A DNA stretch of 64,000 nucleotides. It comes from Asterias amurensis. Taxonomy: Eukaryota > Echinodermata > Asteroidea > Forcipulatida > Asteriidae. The position numbers and the translations under genes were made by a program. This document shows positions 41,083-51,497 of this stretch, piece after piece. A model generated the notes under the pieces. The model saw only the letters and a list, made by a program, of their open reading frames with translations. It ran no database searches and had not been told where the DNA came from. How positions within the stretch are numbered: position 1 is the first letter of the stretch; each line of letters begins with the position of its first letter. The stretch lies in the NCBI RefSeq assembly GCF_032118995.1, contig NC_092666.1:1240001-1304000 (forward strand), given 5' to 3'.

Positions 41083-41295
41083 ATTTCATAGCGCTGCTTC
41101 GCACAGGATCGCATGAGAATTAGGCGGCCGGCTGTAATACCTTTTCTACATGGATTTACATTGTTACGTCATTCATTTTCATACAGTTAGCACCGTAAGG
41201 TTAGCATGCCTTATCGTGTGCTTAGGGTTAGCATCGCTATGAAATTGAAAATTGATACAGTAAGTACAAAATAAGCGTAAGCATCTCTATGAAAG
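41083..41295. mobile_element. Hairpin element with CAATTTCATAGCG ends
   Basis: CCAATTTCATAGCGCTGCTT and, inverted, GCATCGCTATGAAATTG bound about 210 bases; lies in the intron before the acidic-tail exon. Confidence 0.75.
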
Positions 41296-41325
41296 TGGCC
41301 CTTTGTAAAGAACCTGAGATAATTT

Positions 41326-41480
41326 ACTGAAAGATGATGTCATCATAAACGAACGATGATGTCATCCTGAGATATTTTATCTCAGGATGCCAACTTCTTG
41401 GAAGTAGAATGTCGGCTTCAAAATAAATTATTTCATCACGGGATGACGGCATCTAAAAAGTAGGATGTTGTCTTTCCAAG
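41326..41480. repeat. Short palindromic GATGTCATC/GAGATAATTTA repeats
   Basis: Clusters of GATGATGTCATC and TGAGATATTTTATCTCA. A similar cluster is at 49246. Confidence 0.6.
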
Positions 41481-41520
41481 AAAACGTCTAAATTGAGCTT
41501 TGCGTGGTGTGGATAAAAGA

Positions 41521-41724
41521 GTAACTATAAATATAAATATGAATAGTAGACTTGCGAGTAACCATGTGAAAAGTCTCTTATGAGGGAGTGTTGGCTCTGA
41601 AAAGAGTCGGTTTGGTCTCGACGTTTCGAACAGTATCCTCTGCTCGTCTTCAGGAAATTTTTTTTTTACACATGGTTGTACCCGCAAGTCTACTATTCAT
41701 ATTTATTCTTATCGTTACTTTTAA
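41521..41724. repeat. 200-bp hairpin with CGACGTTTCGAAC core
   Basis: Outer arms GTAACTATAAATATAAATAT and its inverse plus AGTAGACTTGCG/CGCAAGTCTACT. The inner part has GTCTCGACGTTTCGAACAG and CTCGTCTTCAGGAA. Confidence 0.75.
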
Positions 41725-41955
41725 GAAAATGTATGTTAGAGGGAGATTGTGGTCCAATGACTTAGTTGTAGTGTGTGGACCTTGTGCGGCCGAACTGTGG
41801 TTGAAGTTTTTTGCAGAACGGGTTCTATTTTCTCCCGTAGCTAAGGCGGTCATTGTGCCTTGAACCAATTTATTTTGCTTGAATATACAGCATATAACGT
41901 ATTTAGCGGTTTCCTTTATTAACAGTAATTTTCATATTGTGATCTCGAATCTTAG

Positions 41956-42831
41956 AAACGATGGTCACCATGGTCTCGACAGCATACGTACAGCGTTGTG
42001 GCGCAATCAGACACCCGGGGCATACAGATGCAAGCATCCGGAACGGTAGTCCCCACTACAGCCGTTGTAAATCTTGAGCCCTCCATACCAGACGTAGTAT
42101 CCCAGACAACTGAAGACGAAAACGATGTTGGAGACGTCTACCTAGGTCCAGACGTTAACCCAGTCGTTACCGGGGTTGAAGCTTCCAAAGGTGATGAGAC
42201 CAATGTTGACGAACTTGCTGGAAACAAACCTGGCTACAAAGATTCACAAGAGGGCGGTTCGGCAAATACTGACAAACTTGCTGAGAACAAACCAATCTTT
42301 GGAGACCCGAAAGATCAAGAGGCCGATGCAACCAAGGTTGACAAACCTGCCGAAAGCAAACCTGGCCTCGAAGATCCACCAGAAGGAGGTGCGGCCAATG
42401 ATGATAAAATTGCCAAAGACAAACCTAGCATCAAAGACCCGCATGATAAAGAGGGTGGTGCGACCAATGTTGACAAACTTTCGGGAAACAAACCTGGCCT
42501 CGAAGATCCACAAGAGGGCGGTGCTACCAATGCTGACAAAGAGGCCGCAAACAAACCTAGCCTTCAAGATCCACAAGACGATGACGCGACAAATGCTGTC
42601 AAAAAATATGCCTCAAACAAACCTGACCTTAAAGATCCACAAGAGGGCGCCTGTCCAACTCCCCCACCAAAACCAACGAGACGAGGACAACCGGAAGCTC
42701 AAAAGAAAGAGATGGGAAAGGTCAAGGATGCACCAGAACCTGCTGGACAAAATCAAGAAGATCTAAATCCAGCTCTCGAACCCCTGGAAGATTTCGATAA
42801 AAAACCAGTAGTGAAAGAGCACTTCATTTAA
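41956..42831 (+). CDS. Putative terminal exon: acidic repetitive cytoplasmic tail
   Basis: After CTTAG the frame is open from the first base to TAA, 291 residues, in phase with the TM exon at 40688. It starts KRWSPWSRQ, then a low-complexity region, then seven imperfect 21-23 residue repeats (about 42188-42645) of the type GGATNVDKLAGNKPGLEDP. A proline-rich PPPKPTRRG, a possible SH3 ligand, follows, and the end is KEHFI. The tail is rich in D, E, K, N and P and likely disordered. It is by far the longest open frame in the window. The absence of a nearby signal peptide and the in-phase TM exon argue for a membrane protein tail. I do not recognise the sequence. Confidence 0.65.
   Translation, partial: KRWSPWSRQHTYSVVAQSDTRGIQMQASGTVVPTTAVVNLEPSIPDVVSQTTEDENDVGDVYLGPDVNPVVTGVEASKGDETNVDELAGNKPGYKDSQEGGSANTDKLAENKPIFGDPKDQEADATKVDKPAESKPGLEDPPEGGAANDDKIAKDKPSIKDPHDKEGGATNVDKLSGNKPGLEDPQEGGATNADKEAANKPSLQDPQDDDATNAVKKYASNKPDLKDPQEGACPTPPPKPTRRGQPEAQKKEMGKVKDAPEPAGQNQEDLNPALEPLEDFDKKPVVKEHFI
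42188..42645 (+). repeat. Seven coding repeats of 63-69 bases within the acidic tail
   Basis: Each unit encodes roughly T/A-N-x-D-K-x-A-x-N-K-P-x-x-x-D-P-x-x. Unit length varies by whole codons only, so the frame is kept, which is evidence for selection on protein. Confidence 0.85.
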
Positions 42832-42844
42832 ACAGAGGTACGAA

Positions 42845-42885
42845 AATTATTTTGAGTAATAACCAATAGGGTCCAGGGCCTTTAA
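42845..42885 (-). mobile_element. MITE-A end remnant
   Basis: ATTATTTTGAGTAATAACC to GGGCCTTTAA, only the terminal 40 bases, 14 bases after the acidic-tail stop codon. Confidence 0.65.
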
Positions 42886-43534
42886 GGGCTAAGTCAAGTA
42901 GTAGTTATTTATATATAAAAAACTGCTAAAATTAATAATGTTGGTTAAAACGTAGGATGGCATTCCTACGTGGAGTTAGGAAACGAATCAAAGTAACTTT
43001 CCGATTCTTCTCACACTGACGAATGGAGAAAAAAAATCATAATCAGTAATATGTTAAGTAATGTTTTATATATTTCAAAATTATAGCAAAGTTGCGATGT
43101 TTTTTTTCTTCATGTTGGACTATTGCGGTTCCATTTAAATAACGAAAAACTCTTCTTGGACGTTTGGAGATTAGAACAGAATTGATATTTTAATTAGATT
43201 ACTTGTTTCGAATGACTTAAAACTATAAAATAACTGTAATACGCGTTCAACTAAAAACGGTGATGTTCTGAGAAGAGAGTTGGCTCTAGTTTTCTTGCTT
43301 GTAAAATCGCATGTTTAATGTTTACTGTTGTACAATAATATTGCTTGAAAGTTCTTGGTTTTAACTCGCAATTTAACTTGATAATACTGGCAAGTTCTTT
43401 GTTTGTACCCGCAAATAGTTGTGGTTGTATACCAGCAAGTAACTTGGTTACTGGCAAATTAACTTATAGGCCTATAGTTGTACTTGTAATTATCAGCACC
43501 ATGCAATGTGTCAAACTTCAACGACTCCAAACTG

Positions 43535-43906
43535 TTAAAGCCATTATACACTTTCGGAACAGAAAAAAACATATAAAAGTTCACAGATTTACAAAAAACT
43601 TACAGGGTTTACGGAAAGTAGTGGTGAAAGACTTCTCTTGAAATAATATTCCATGAAATGCTTTTCTTTTTTGAGAAAACATTAAAACAATTATGAATTC
43701 TCGATATCGAGAATTACGGATTTGTTTTAAACACATGTCATGACATGGCGAAACATGTGGAAACAATTAAGTGTGGGTTTTCCCGTTATTTTCTCCCGAT
43801 TCGGATGACCGATTGAGCCTATTTCACAGGTTTGTTATTTTATACATAAGTTGTGATACACCAAGTGTGGGCCTTTGGACAATACTGTTTACCGAAAGTG
43901 CTTTAA
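43535..43906 (-). mobile_element. MITE-B copy, full length
   Basis: Inverted orientation with TTAA at both ends and the GATATCGAGAAT palindrome. Confidence 0.85.
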
Positions 43907-44153
43907 GAATTTATTACGTTCAGATTGTCGACTTGGCTGCATGTTCGGAGTGTCGACTTAAAATTGTTCACAGCGTCGACATGAAATAGAGTTTACCCTG
44001 CAGGAAAAGTCTGCTAAAACATTGAGACATTCTAGTTTATTACCCGAACAATAAGGAAAGTATAACATTATGGATTTCGCCTTGTTAACGGAAGTTAATT
44101 GTTGTAGTTCCTCATTTTTTGTTGCAAATATCAAAAAATTAAAAATGCTTTAA

Positions 44154-44159
44154 AATAAA
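44154..44159 (+). promoter_or_regulatory. Candidate poly(A) signal for the acidic-tail exon
   Basis: AATAAA in an AT-rich stretch 1.3 kb after the stop at 42831 and before the tRNA-Ser array. Confidence 0.25.
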
Positions 44160-44257
44160 CTGTTGAGTATGTGTTCCATTTCATCTCTCTTCATTAAAGT
44201 CTTAAAATAGTTGTATTATGAGAGTCAAATTAATTTTCGTTCTACTGTAGTTCACGT

Positions 44258-44339
44258 GTAGTCGTGGCCGAGTGGTTAAGGCGACAGACTTGAAATCTGT
44301 TGGGGTCTCCCCGCGCAGGTTCGAACCCTGCCGACTACG
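44258..44339 (+). tRNA. tRNA-Ser (TGA)
   Basis: Same body as the AGA copies, but the anticodon arm is ACAGA-CTTGAAA-TCTGT, giving TGA. The stem change is compensated on both sides, so the gene looks functional. Followed by TTTTTT. Confidence 0.92.
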
Positions 44340-44432
44340 TCTTTTTTAATTATATTCCCCAAAAAATATTTCATGCAATTGGTTTGGAGTTTACAGAAAT
44401 ATTGCAACCTGGAAAGGGTGCATTGTACGGCA

Positions 44433-44514
44433 GTAGTCGTGGCCGAGCGGTTAAGGCGATAGACTAGAAATCTATTGGGGTCTCCCCGCGCAGGTTCGAA
44501 TCCTGCCGACTACG
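44433..44514 (+). tRNA. tRNA-Ser (AGA)
   Basis: Identical body to the copy at 40876, with TTTT directly after. First AGA unit of a tandem array with spacers of about 90 bases. Confidence 0.93.
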
Positions 44515-44601
44515 TTTTGCCTTACTTTGTTTCAAAAGATTTGCAGTAAAAGCTTAAAAAAATAGTCCATAAATACTGCAAGTAGATATTAATTGAAACA
44601 A

Positions 44602-44683
44602 GTAGTCGTGGCCGAGCGGTTAAGGCGATAGACTAGAAATCTATTGGGGTCTCCCCGCGCAGGTTCGAATCCTGCCGACTACG
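44602..44683 (+). tRNA. tRNA-Ser (AGA)
   Basis: Intact copy, 169 bases after the previous one; TTTTT terminator. The spacer (GCAGTAAAAGC, ATAGTCCATAAAT, GCAAGTAGATA) is shared by the array. Confidence 0.93.
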
Positions 44684-44780
44684 TTTTTGCCTTTATTTGT
44701 TTCATAAGCATTGCAGTAAAAGCTACAAAATAAGCTACAAAATAGTCTACAGTCTATTGCAAGTAGATAATTCGCCACAG

Positions 44781-44862
44781 GTAGTCGTGGCCGAGTGGTT
44801 AAGGCGATAGACTAGAAATCCATTGGGGTTTCCCCGCGCAGGTTCGAATCCTGCCGACTACG
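44781..44862 (+). tRNA. tRNA-Ser (AGA), slightly degenerate copy
   Basis: Same structure, but the anticodon stem now has one A-C mismatch (ATAGA/TCCAT), and the variable loop and D loop carry one change each. It may still be transcribed; function is uncertain. Confidence 0.7.
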
Positions 44863-44949
44863 TTTTTGCCTTTATTTGTTTCATAAGCATTGCAGTAAAA
44901 GCTACAAAATAAGCTACAAAATAGTCTACAGTCTATTGCAAGTAGATAA

Positions 44950-44993
44950 TCCATTGGGGTTTCCCCGCGCAGGTTCGAATCCTGCCGACTACG
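44950..44993 (+). pseudogene. tRNA-Ser 3' half, truncated
   Basis: Only the segment from the 3' side of the anticodon stem through the acceptor 3' strand remains, joined directly to array spacer. The AGATAAT junction suggests deletion at short homology between spacer and tRNA. Confidence 0.85.
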
Positions 44994-45073
44994 TTTTCGC
45001 CTTGCTTTGTTAAAAAAAAACAGTCAAAACTACACAATAGTCTACACATAATGCAAGTAGCGAATTGAAACAA

Positions 45074-45138
45074 GTAGTCGCGATAGACTAGAAATCTATT
45101 GGGGTCTCCCTGCGCAGGTTCGAATCCTGCCGACTACG
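45074..45138 (+). pseudogene. tRNA-Ser (AGA) lacking the D arm
   Basis: The acceptor 5' strand GTAGTCG is joined directly to CGATAGACTAG, so the A box and D arm are missing; the rest is intact. Expected to be non-functional as a Pol III promoter. Confidence 0.85.
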
Positions 45139-46310
45139 TTTTGTTCAGACATTCATTTTGTTATCAACAAACAAGAACAAGTGGCATTATCATCTTCAAT
45201 TACAAGCCTTAGGATCAAATCCGAAAAGAGCAATGTTTGCTGATTTTAAGCGTTCGCAAATAGAACAATTAATATTTGGTTTTAATCAAATGAAAGACGT
45301 ATAACATAACAACAAACTCTCAGCTCGCTGCATTGGTCACGTCATGGCGCCATAATTAAACCAATGTATCCAAGCATGACCGCGTTGTTACATGCATGCC
45401 TGCATAATAATAGGAGACTACGTCAACTGCTGTTACCTGAAATAAAAGAGCACTCGTATGCCAATTTTGTACAATTGGATAGTTCTATCACAAACCATGA
45501 TGGAGGAAGGGCACGAACCAGCATATCACAGCCTATATCCGTAGCCACCACTTAGGTCAACATGAAGTTTGTTTTCATTAGTGTTTGTCGACTGGGAATA
45601 AGAGAACCAAACAGCATATTGCTCTACTTAGAAAAACATTCATGTTTATGTAGCAAATCTCAAACGACAAACTTCAGCTGTAAAAATGGAGTTGGAGTTG
45701 CTGCCATCTTGTTGGCCCTCTCTCGGCAGTCTCCGTCTAGGGTAAGAAAACTTTATTCACTTTTAGTTAATATTAAATGGGCTTAATTGCTTGTGGAAGA
45801 GTGCAGTAAGTCATACGTCTCACACCTGTTATGCAACACTTTCCTTCCACAAAAAAAGGTATGCCAATGTTGTGAGTCGATCCACACATAGAGGGCGCTG
45901 TTCAGCCTTATTTTATATTATATCTGTAAAAATAAACCGAGATATGAGTTATAAGCACCGGCTTGAGCTAAGACCAACAAGGGAACAAAGTATCAACTAA
46001 TAAAAAGTATATTAATATGACGTTTTAACGGGTATTGGTAAGATATGGGGTGGGGATGTGCACGCAAGATTTGAATATAATTTTACATGGGAAATGGTCA
46101 CAAGGAAAACTTCACTTGCCTGATTTGCTAAAAATGTTCGTTATAAATGAGTTGCCTGGTAAAATAGGAAGTTTCAACTGTAATCGTATGGGTCCCGACT
46201 GGGCACGTGAGTTGCGTCTTTGGCGCTTGTAAAGTCTGCCAAATTTCTGTCTGCGAAATCTCAGGTCCACTTATTCAGTAAATTTGTTGTGATTTGCGGA
46301 ATAGTCAAAA
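45139..46310. other. No gene supported
   Basis: Several short open frames (for example 45562-45786), none with a domain or paralogue. GTAAG after 45739 could be a donor but no partner exon is evident. Confidence 0.4.
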
Positions 46311-46870
46311 CTGGCGGCCTCGGCTTAGTGTTTGAGTCCACAACGTGCCAAGGCCAAGGTCAAGACCGGGGTCATTGTGGGGAGACCAAGGCCGAGCCCA
46401 TGGCCGTCCGAATTCGGCCTCACGGCCGGCCTTGATGAGACCTCAAACACTTGTTTTCAGCTTTAAAAAAAAAGTATGAAAACAACAATGCAAATGATTC
46501 AGACACTTTTTAGCAGCGTATTGCACCCTGCTGTACCCTCAGGCTCCGTCCTCTCGTCTGAACCCGGGCACGTATACGCGCAGCAGGTGCAATCGTCAAA
46601 AGAACTGCAGGGCCAAGCTAGCCTGAGCCGAATCTGGAGCCGGCTGTGGTTTCGAAAAGGGCAATAGTATATTTTCTTACTTTTGTGAAAACTTTGGTTG
46701 GTGAATGCATAAGACCATAGAATGTCTCACTGTTGTTTCGAAACGGCGGCTTGAATTTTGCCTTTGACTCGGGCTCTTCCAGATATAAAACGTGCACTTT
46801 TGGACTGAGCCCAAACCAGAGCCCAATCCGAACCCAAGCCAGGGCTTAGTTTCGAAAAGACCCATTGACC
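46310..46870. repeat. Cluster of three GC-rich hairpin pieces
   Basis: 46310-46450 (GGCCTCGGCTTAGTGTTTGA and inverse), 46540-46665 (ends GCTGTGGTTTCGAAAAGGGC) and 46710-46870 (GTTTCGAAACGGCGGCTTG to GGCTTAGTTTCGAAAAGACC), all related to the element at 40444. Confidence 0.6.
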
Positions 46871-47937
46871 CTGCACCATGAGAACATGTTCTCATGTCCA
46901 CAGTTTGTACGAGTGCTTAGGGCATATTCAAACGGAATAACTCTCCTGTTTGCTGTGCTAACCAGCGGAAGTGAGGCACGGCTTACAAATCCAAGATAAC
47001 CTTCGCTTTGGAATTAATTTGACCCCCATGAAAAGTGCGCGTGGGTTGTGTTGCACAAATCAAATAGGTATGTTAATATTTAACGCGATGCACAAACATA
47101 GGAGATCAACCACGCACGTACATGTATGTCTCGAGTATTAACATTTTTGGTTCAACTGAAAAAATACATTTAGAGTGCACCCCACTTATCCAACGAGTAA
47201 TTAACATTAAATTATAAAGATCATTGTATCTTCATGGAAACGGTACATACGTATATCTTTGTACAGCAAGTCGTATGAAAATACGTTGGCTGTTTTTTAA
47301 ACCAGGAGAGGACAAAGTTGTTGGAAATTTGTTTTGTTTTGTGGAAATAAATGTAAATTGAATTGAATTGAACTTCCTGTTGATGCTGACATCATGAGAA
47401 CATCAGCATAAGTATTGGAATTGTACTACCTATTGAACCACTTGTAGTGTTGCATGGAGTCCAACATATTAGTCTATAGTGTCTATAACGACGATTTTAT
47501 AAGTCAATTCAGGCATCCTTTTAAGTTTTATTTAATGTAACAAGCAAACTTTTTAATTTTATTTAAAAAAAAGTTAATGGCTGTTGGCAAACTGCTTCAA
47601 ACTATGACTACATGATGTGCGTGCAAAATATTATTACTGGTCTCACGTTTTGACCCTACTAGAGCTACGTGAGAAGAATGAGATAATAAATCATGCATTC
47701 AGTTTAAAAGTTTGTTTTCGTCATACTATTCATTGAATCATAAGTCTTTACACAATAAACATGTTCACAACAAAATGTATGTATTGAGGTAACAGACAGC
47801 ACACAGTGGAACCGAGTTCAGTAGTGACAATACTAAAAGTGCAACCGTCAGACGTTGAAGTTACATTGTTATATCTCCATGTACTGATGGTTATAATACC
47901 ATTTGACACAAATAAAATATTCAGAAGAATATCCATA
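46871..47937. other. No gene seen
   Basis: Unassigned AT-rich sequence; TTGAATTGAATTGAA short repeat near 47355. Confidence 0.4.
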
Positions 47938-48420
47938 CATAGATAATAATAATAAATAATATGAACACTTATAGTGCGCCGGTATCCACCACAAGTGATG
48001 CTCATGGCGCAAGGAAGAAACACAAAATTAATGAAAAGCAGCTGTGAAAAAGTGGGTTTTGAGGGCCTCTTTGAACTTATGAATAGAGGACATGTTACGG
48101 ATATTAAGAGGCAGATTATTCCAAAGTAAAGGACCAGCATGAGAAAAAGCCCTGTCACCCCAACTGTTGTGGGTGTGGGGAACAACCAGTAATGACGAAG
48201 TGGATGATCTAAGACATCTGGAAGGATTGTAACGGGTAATTAATTGACAATTATACTGAGGAGCAGAACCATGTAAAGAATGAAAAACAAGCAGAAGTAA
48301 TTTGTATTGAATGCGATATTGAACAGGGAGCCAGTGAAGATGTGTGTGATGCATAAAATGATGTCCCAGCTCTGGGGTGTTTGTGTGTGTTTTGATAGTT
48401 TCCTCGCTCCCCAACCAAAG
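47938..48420 (-). mobile_element. LINE 3' end with readable RT C-terminus
   Basis: On the minus strand 128 codons (48028-48414) include [56 protein letters not shown] and [10 protein letters not shown], the conserved end of CR1/L2-like ORF2 proteins. The 3' tail has GGTGGATACCGGCGCAC then TTATTATTATT. 5' truncated; the open frame suggests a fairly recent insertion. Confidence 0.88.
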
Positions 48421-48809
48421 TGACTACAATACGTCTCTAGTGGATAACAATGGTATATTTCGACATGGTGTTTTTTCAGCAAGAGTTGTGGGCCCATTTT
48501 TATCACACACATTTTTTGTTCCATTATATGTTATATATTATGTTACGTATTTTGTTTCATTTAAATATATTTATCTATCACTTTATTGCTCAAGATTGTT
48601 GTTACGGTAGCTCTTTTTTGTTTGTTCTTGTAATTTTGATTTGTTTTCCCGCACCATTTTCTTAAGATTACACCACCAATAAATATAATTGCTAGCGTTG
48701 CTTTCTTTGTTACATAGGGGGTCCGTACTCGACAAGCTCTGCTTTTTATGGGCCCCTCCATCTCCACCATGTGTTTTGTATTGGTTTTTAGTTTTTGTTT
48801 TCTATTTTT

Positions 48810-49062
48810 GGGTGCGTTCGTTTAGCTTCCCTGGATCATCCCCGGTCTGCCCCGGTGCGTTCGAATAGCTTTTGACGTCATTCCAGGGGCTCGCCCAGGT
48901 CAGCCCACAGTGCCCTGCTTGTGGAGTGGGTCACTTGGGGGCTGGCCCCAGGTAAACGACGTCACTACGAGAGCAGTGAGTGATCGTTCGGTTAGCTCTT
49001 GTCAGGGGCTCACCCGAGTGAGCACCTTGGGGTAGACCCTGGGAAGCTAAACGAACGCACCC
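48810..49062. mobile_element. 253-bp MITE with 22-bp perfect terminal inverted repeats
   Basis: Ends GGGTGCGTTCGTTTAGCTTC and its exact inverse. The interior repeats TGCGTTCGAATAGC and GGGGCTCGCCC/GGGGCTCACCC. No clear target duplication. Family not identified. Confidence 0.85.
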
Positions 49063-49245
49063 ATTGTTCGATTGCAGGGAGGTTTACCCGCACGTTCCGC
49101 GGTGAACGTAAACGCGAACGTCAGAAAACTGTGTCGTTAAAATTTCACGTTTTAAGCATACGTGAGGTTACCATTTTTTACGCCAGGTTACCAGGTACGT
49201 ATGTGCGCGCAGACGTCAAACGTGAGCATGCAATAAGCCAAAAGC

Positions 49246-49375
49246 GGTGACGTGACGAGATAAATTATCACCGGAAGACGACATCCTAATTTTAGGATGT
49301 CGACATCCCGAGATAAATTATCGCAGGAAGACGACATCTTATTAGGATGTCGACATCTAGACATAGTTATCTCAT
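49246..49375. repeat. Two tandem GACGACATCC/GGATGTCG palindromic units
   Basis: Two units of GAAGACGACATC, an AT loop, GGATGTCGACATC, separated by GAGATAAATTATC. Confidence 0.75.
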
Positions 49376-49682
49376 GTTCTCGTAAAGCCCTCCTCCTTTC
49401 CGTATCGCAAAGTAGATGCGGGTTCAATTACCGCTGTGGACGAGGTTGATTTAATAGTGGTCGAGTTGACCTTGTTGCTTGAAGGTCCTATGTATTTTTG
49501 AAGTAGTTTATCATTCACCTTTGTTTTACAAGACACACACACGTTTTTGTTGACCCCGGATAACAAGGACCTCTCTTTGTTCTTCCATTGTTTGAACAAT
49601 GGAAAATGGAAAATGGTGGTCACTTTTGGAGTGTTTGGTTAAGGCCGTATCTCTAAATGGCTTATGTGGTTGTGTTTACGAA

Positions 49683-49985
49683 TTAAAGCACTGGACACGT
49701 TTTGTAATTGTCAAAGACCAGTATTCTCACTTGGTGTATCCCAACATAACCTTTTAAATTTGTGGGCTCAATATTGGTCATCAACGTTGCAACAACAAAA
49801 AATATGAAAAGAAAAAACACCCTTCTTGCACAACTTTGTGTGCTTTCAGATGGATAATAAAAGGCGTCAGTCTTTTAATATACTTGAGTGAGAAATTACC
49901 TCGTTCTAAAAAACTACGTTACTTCAGAGGGAGCCGTTTCTCACATTGTTTTATACGGACAACAACTCTCCTGTATTTGTATGAC
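49683..49985 (-). mobile_element. MITE-A copy
   Basis: Inverted, TTAA start, core GAGGGAGCCGTTTCTCACA; the end fades near 49985. Confidence 0.8.
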
Positions 49986-50608
49986 TCTTTATTTCCCACA
50001 TTGGTACACGCCACACACACACATACATGATTTGTTACTATGGAGTTCCCCCAAAACAACTATTCTTTGAAATCAAGTATTTTGATTGTATGACTCAATA
50101 ACAGCCAGCCAGTATAAATACTTTTATTCCATTGAACTCTGTCACCATGACTTTATATTCTGCAATGCTGTATAAAAGTGTCTGTACATTTTTGCTTTCC
50201 ATTTCCTCGTAGTTATTTGTGTGCCTTTGGCCTTCCTGTGTAAAGTTGACCGTAGACTGAAATGTGACTAATTTTAGACAGGTTTGCCAGTATCCTGCAA
50301 GTAAATTTTAATGGAAATAAAAACAATCGTTTTTCTTGTAGAATAGAAAATAATAAAGATGCTATATGTTTGGTATTTGTATGATTTTTGTTTTTTGCTA
50401 GAAAATACATAAACTGCTAGACCATAGAAGTTTGAGATCGAGGGTGAAAAAAAAAACATTGCACATTTTGCATGACATCGATTCAAATAAAAGTACGTAA
50501 AAGCTCACTGAGCATAATAACTTTTTCTTTTTTTCTCATCAATAATGACATTTCAGACAAAAGTGCGTCAATAGATGTTTTCTACTATCATCTTCATTAC
50601 ACCGTGTA

Positions 50609-50745
50609 ATCTCGGTGGTCTAGTTTTTATAACAGTTTAACACTGCTCTAGAATTGCAAAGGTCGTGTGTTCACCTAAGCAACATGTCTGGGAAAAGTAC
50701 AGAGTATACAGTGATAACAAGCAATTAAGGGTAAAACCAAAATTG
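50609..50745 (+). mobile_element. Second tRNA-derived SINE family, copy 2
   Basis: CTCGGTGGTCTAGTTTTTAT, CACTGCTCTAGAA, GGTCGTGTGTTCACC and AAGTACAGAGTATACAGTG match the copy at 27034. Confidence 0.7.
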
Positions 50746-50768
50746 CTATGTATACGTTTGATGCACTC

Positions 50769-51109
50769 TTAAAGGGAAGGTACACGTTTGGTAATCACTC
50801 AAAACTAACTTAAAAACTTACTTGGTATAGAGCGTTGGAGAGCTGTTGATAGTATTAAACGTTGTGGGAAACGACTCCCTCTGAAGTAAACGTAGTTTTT
50901 GAGAAAGAGGTAATTTCTCACTAAAATAATAAAAGACTTGTTCCCATCTGAAAGCACACAAATTCGTCCAACAAGGGTGTTTTTTTACTATCATCATTTT
51001 CTCCCAACTCCGATGACCAATTGAGCTCAATATTTCACAGGTTTGTTATTTTATGCATACGTTGAGATACACACTGAGCTGTGACAATTACCAATAGTGT
51101 ACCTTTTAA
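50769..51109 (+). mobile_element. MITE-A variant, full length
   Basis: Ends TTAAAGGGAAGGTACACGTT and AGTGTACCTTTTAA, a GGTACAC subfamily. Its 3' end is the first segment of the adjoining 105-bp tandem array. Confidence 0.82.
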
Positions 51110-51497
51110 AATAAATGCAAATACCAACGTTTATTTCAGCGTTCGACACTGTATAGAGCATTTTGAGAAGCATTTCACTTCGTCTGTGACAATTACCAAT
51201 AGTGTACCTTTTAAAATAAATGCAAATACCAACGTTTATTTCAGCTTTCGACACTGTATAGAGCATTTTGAGAAGCATTTCACTTCGTCTGTGACAATTA
51301 CCAATAGTGTACCTTTTAAAATAAATGCAAATACCAACGTTTATTTCAGCGTTCGACACTGTATAGAGCATTTTGAGAAGCATTTCACTTCGTCTGTGAC
51401 AATTACCAATAGTGTACCTTTTAAAATAAATGCAAATACCAACGTTTATTTCAGCTTTCGACACTGTATAGAGCATTTTGAGAAGCATTTCACTTCG
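51079..51497 (+). repeat. Tandem array, four units of 105 bp
   Basis: Units start at 51081, 51186, 51291 and 51396 with GTGACAATTACCAATAGTGT. Units 1 and 3 have CAGCGTTCG, units 2 and 4 CAGCTTTCG, so a 210-bp dimer was duplicated. 105 is divisible by three, so both strands stay open; these frames are not genes. Confidence 0.95.

Larger units (their letters stand above)
44515..45073 (+). repeat. Tandem spacer units of the tRNA-Ser array
   Basis: Spacers between tRNA copies are homologous; the block at 44687-44768 recurs almost unchanged at 44866-44949. The array thus grew by unequal exchange of tRNA plus spacer. Confidence 0.8.

Noticed and set aside
42176-42766. 196-codon overlapping frame and minus-strand frames inside the acidic-tail exon
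   Set aside because: Shadows of the real frame: repeats with whole-codon length keep all frames open. Only the 41956-42831 frame links by phase to a TM exon.
45562-45786. Possible small exon ending at a GTAAG site near 45740
   Set aside because: No partner acceptor exon in phase and no similarity to any feature in the window.
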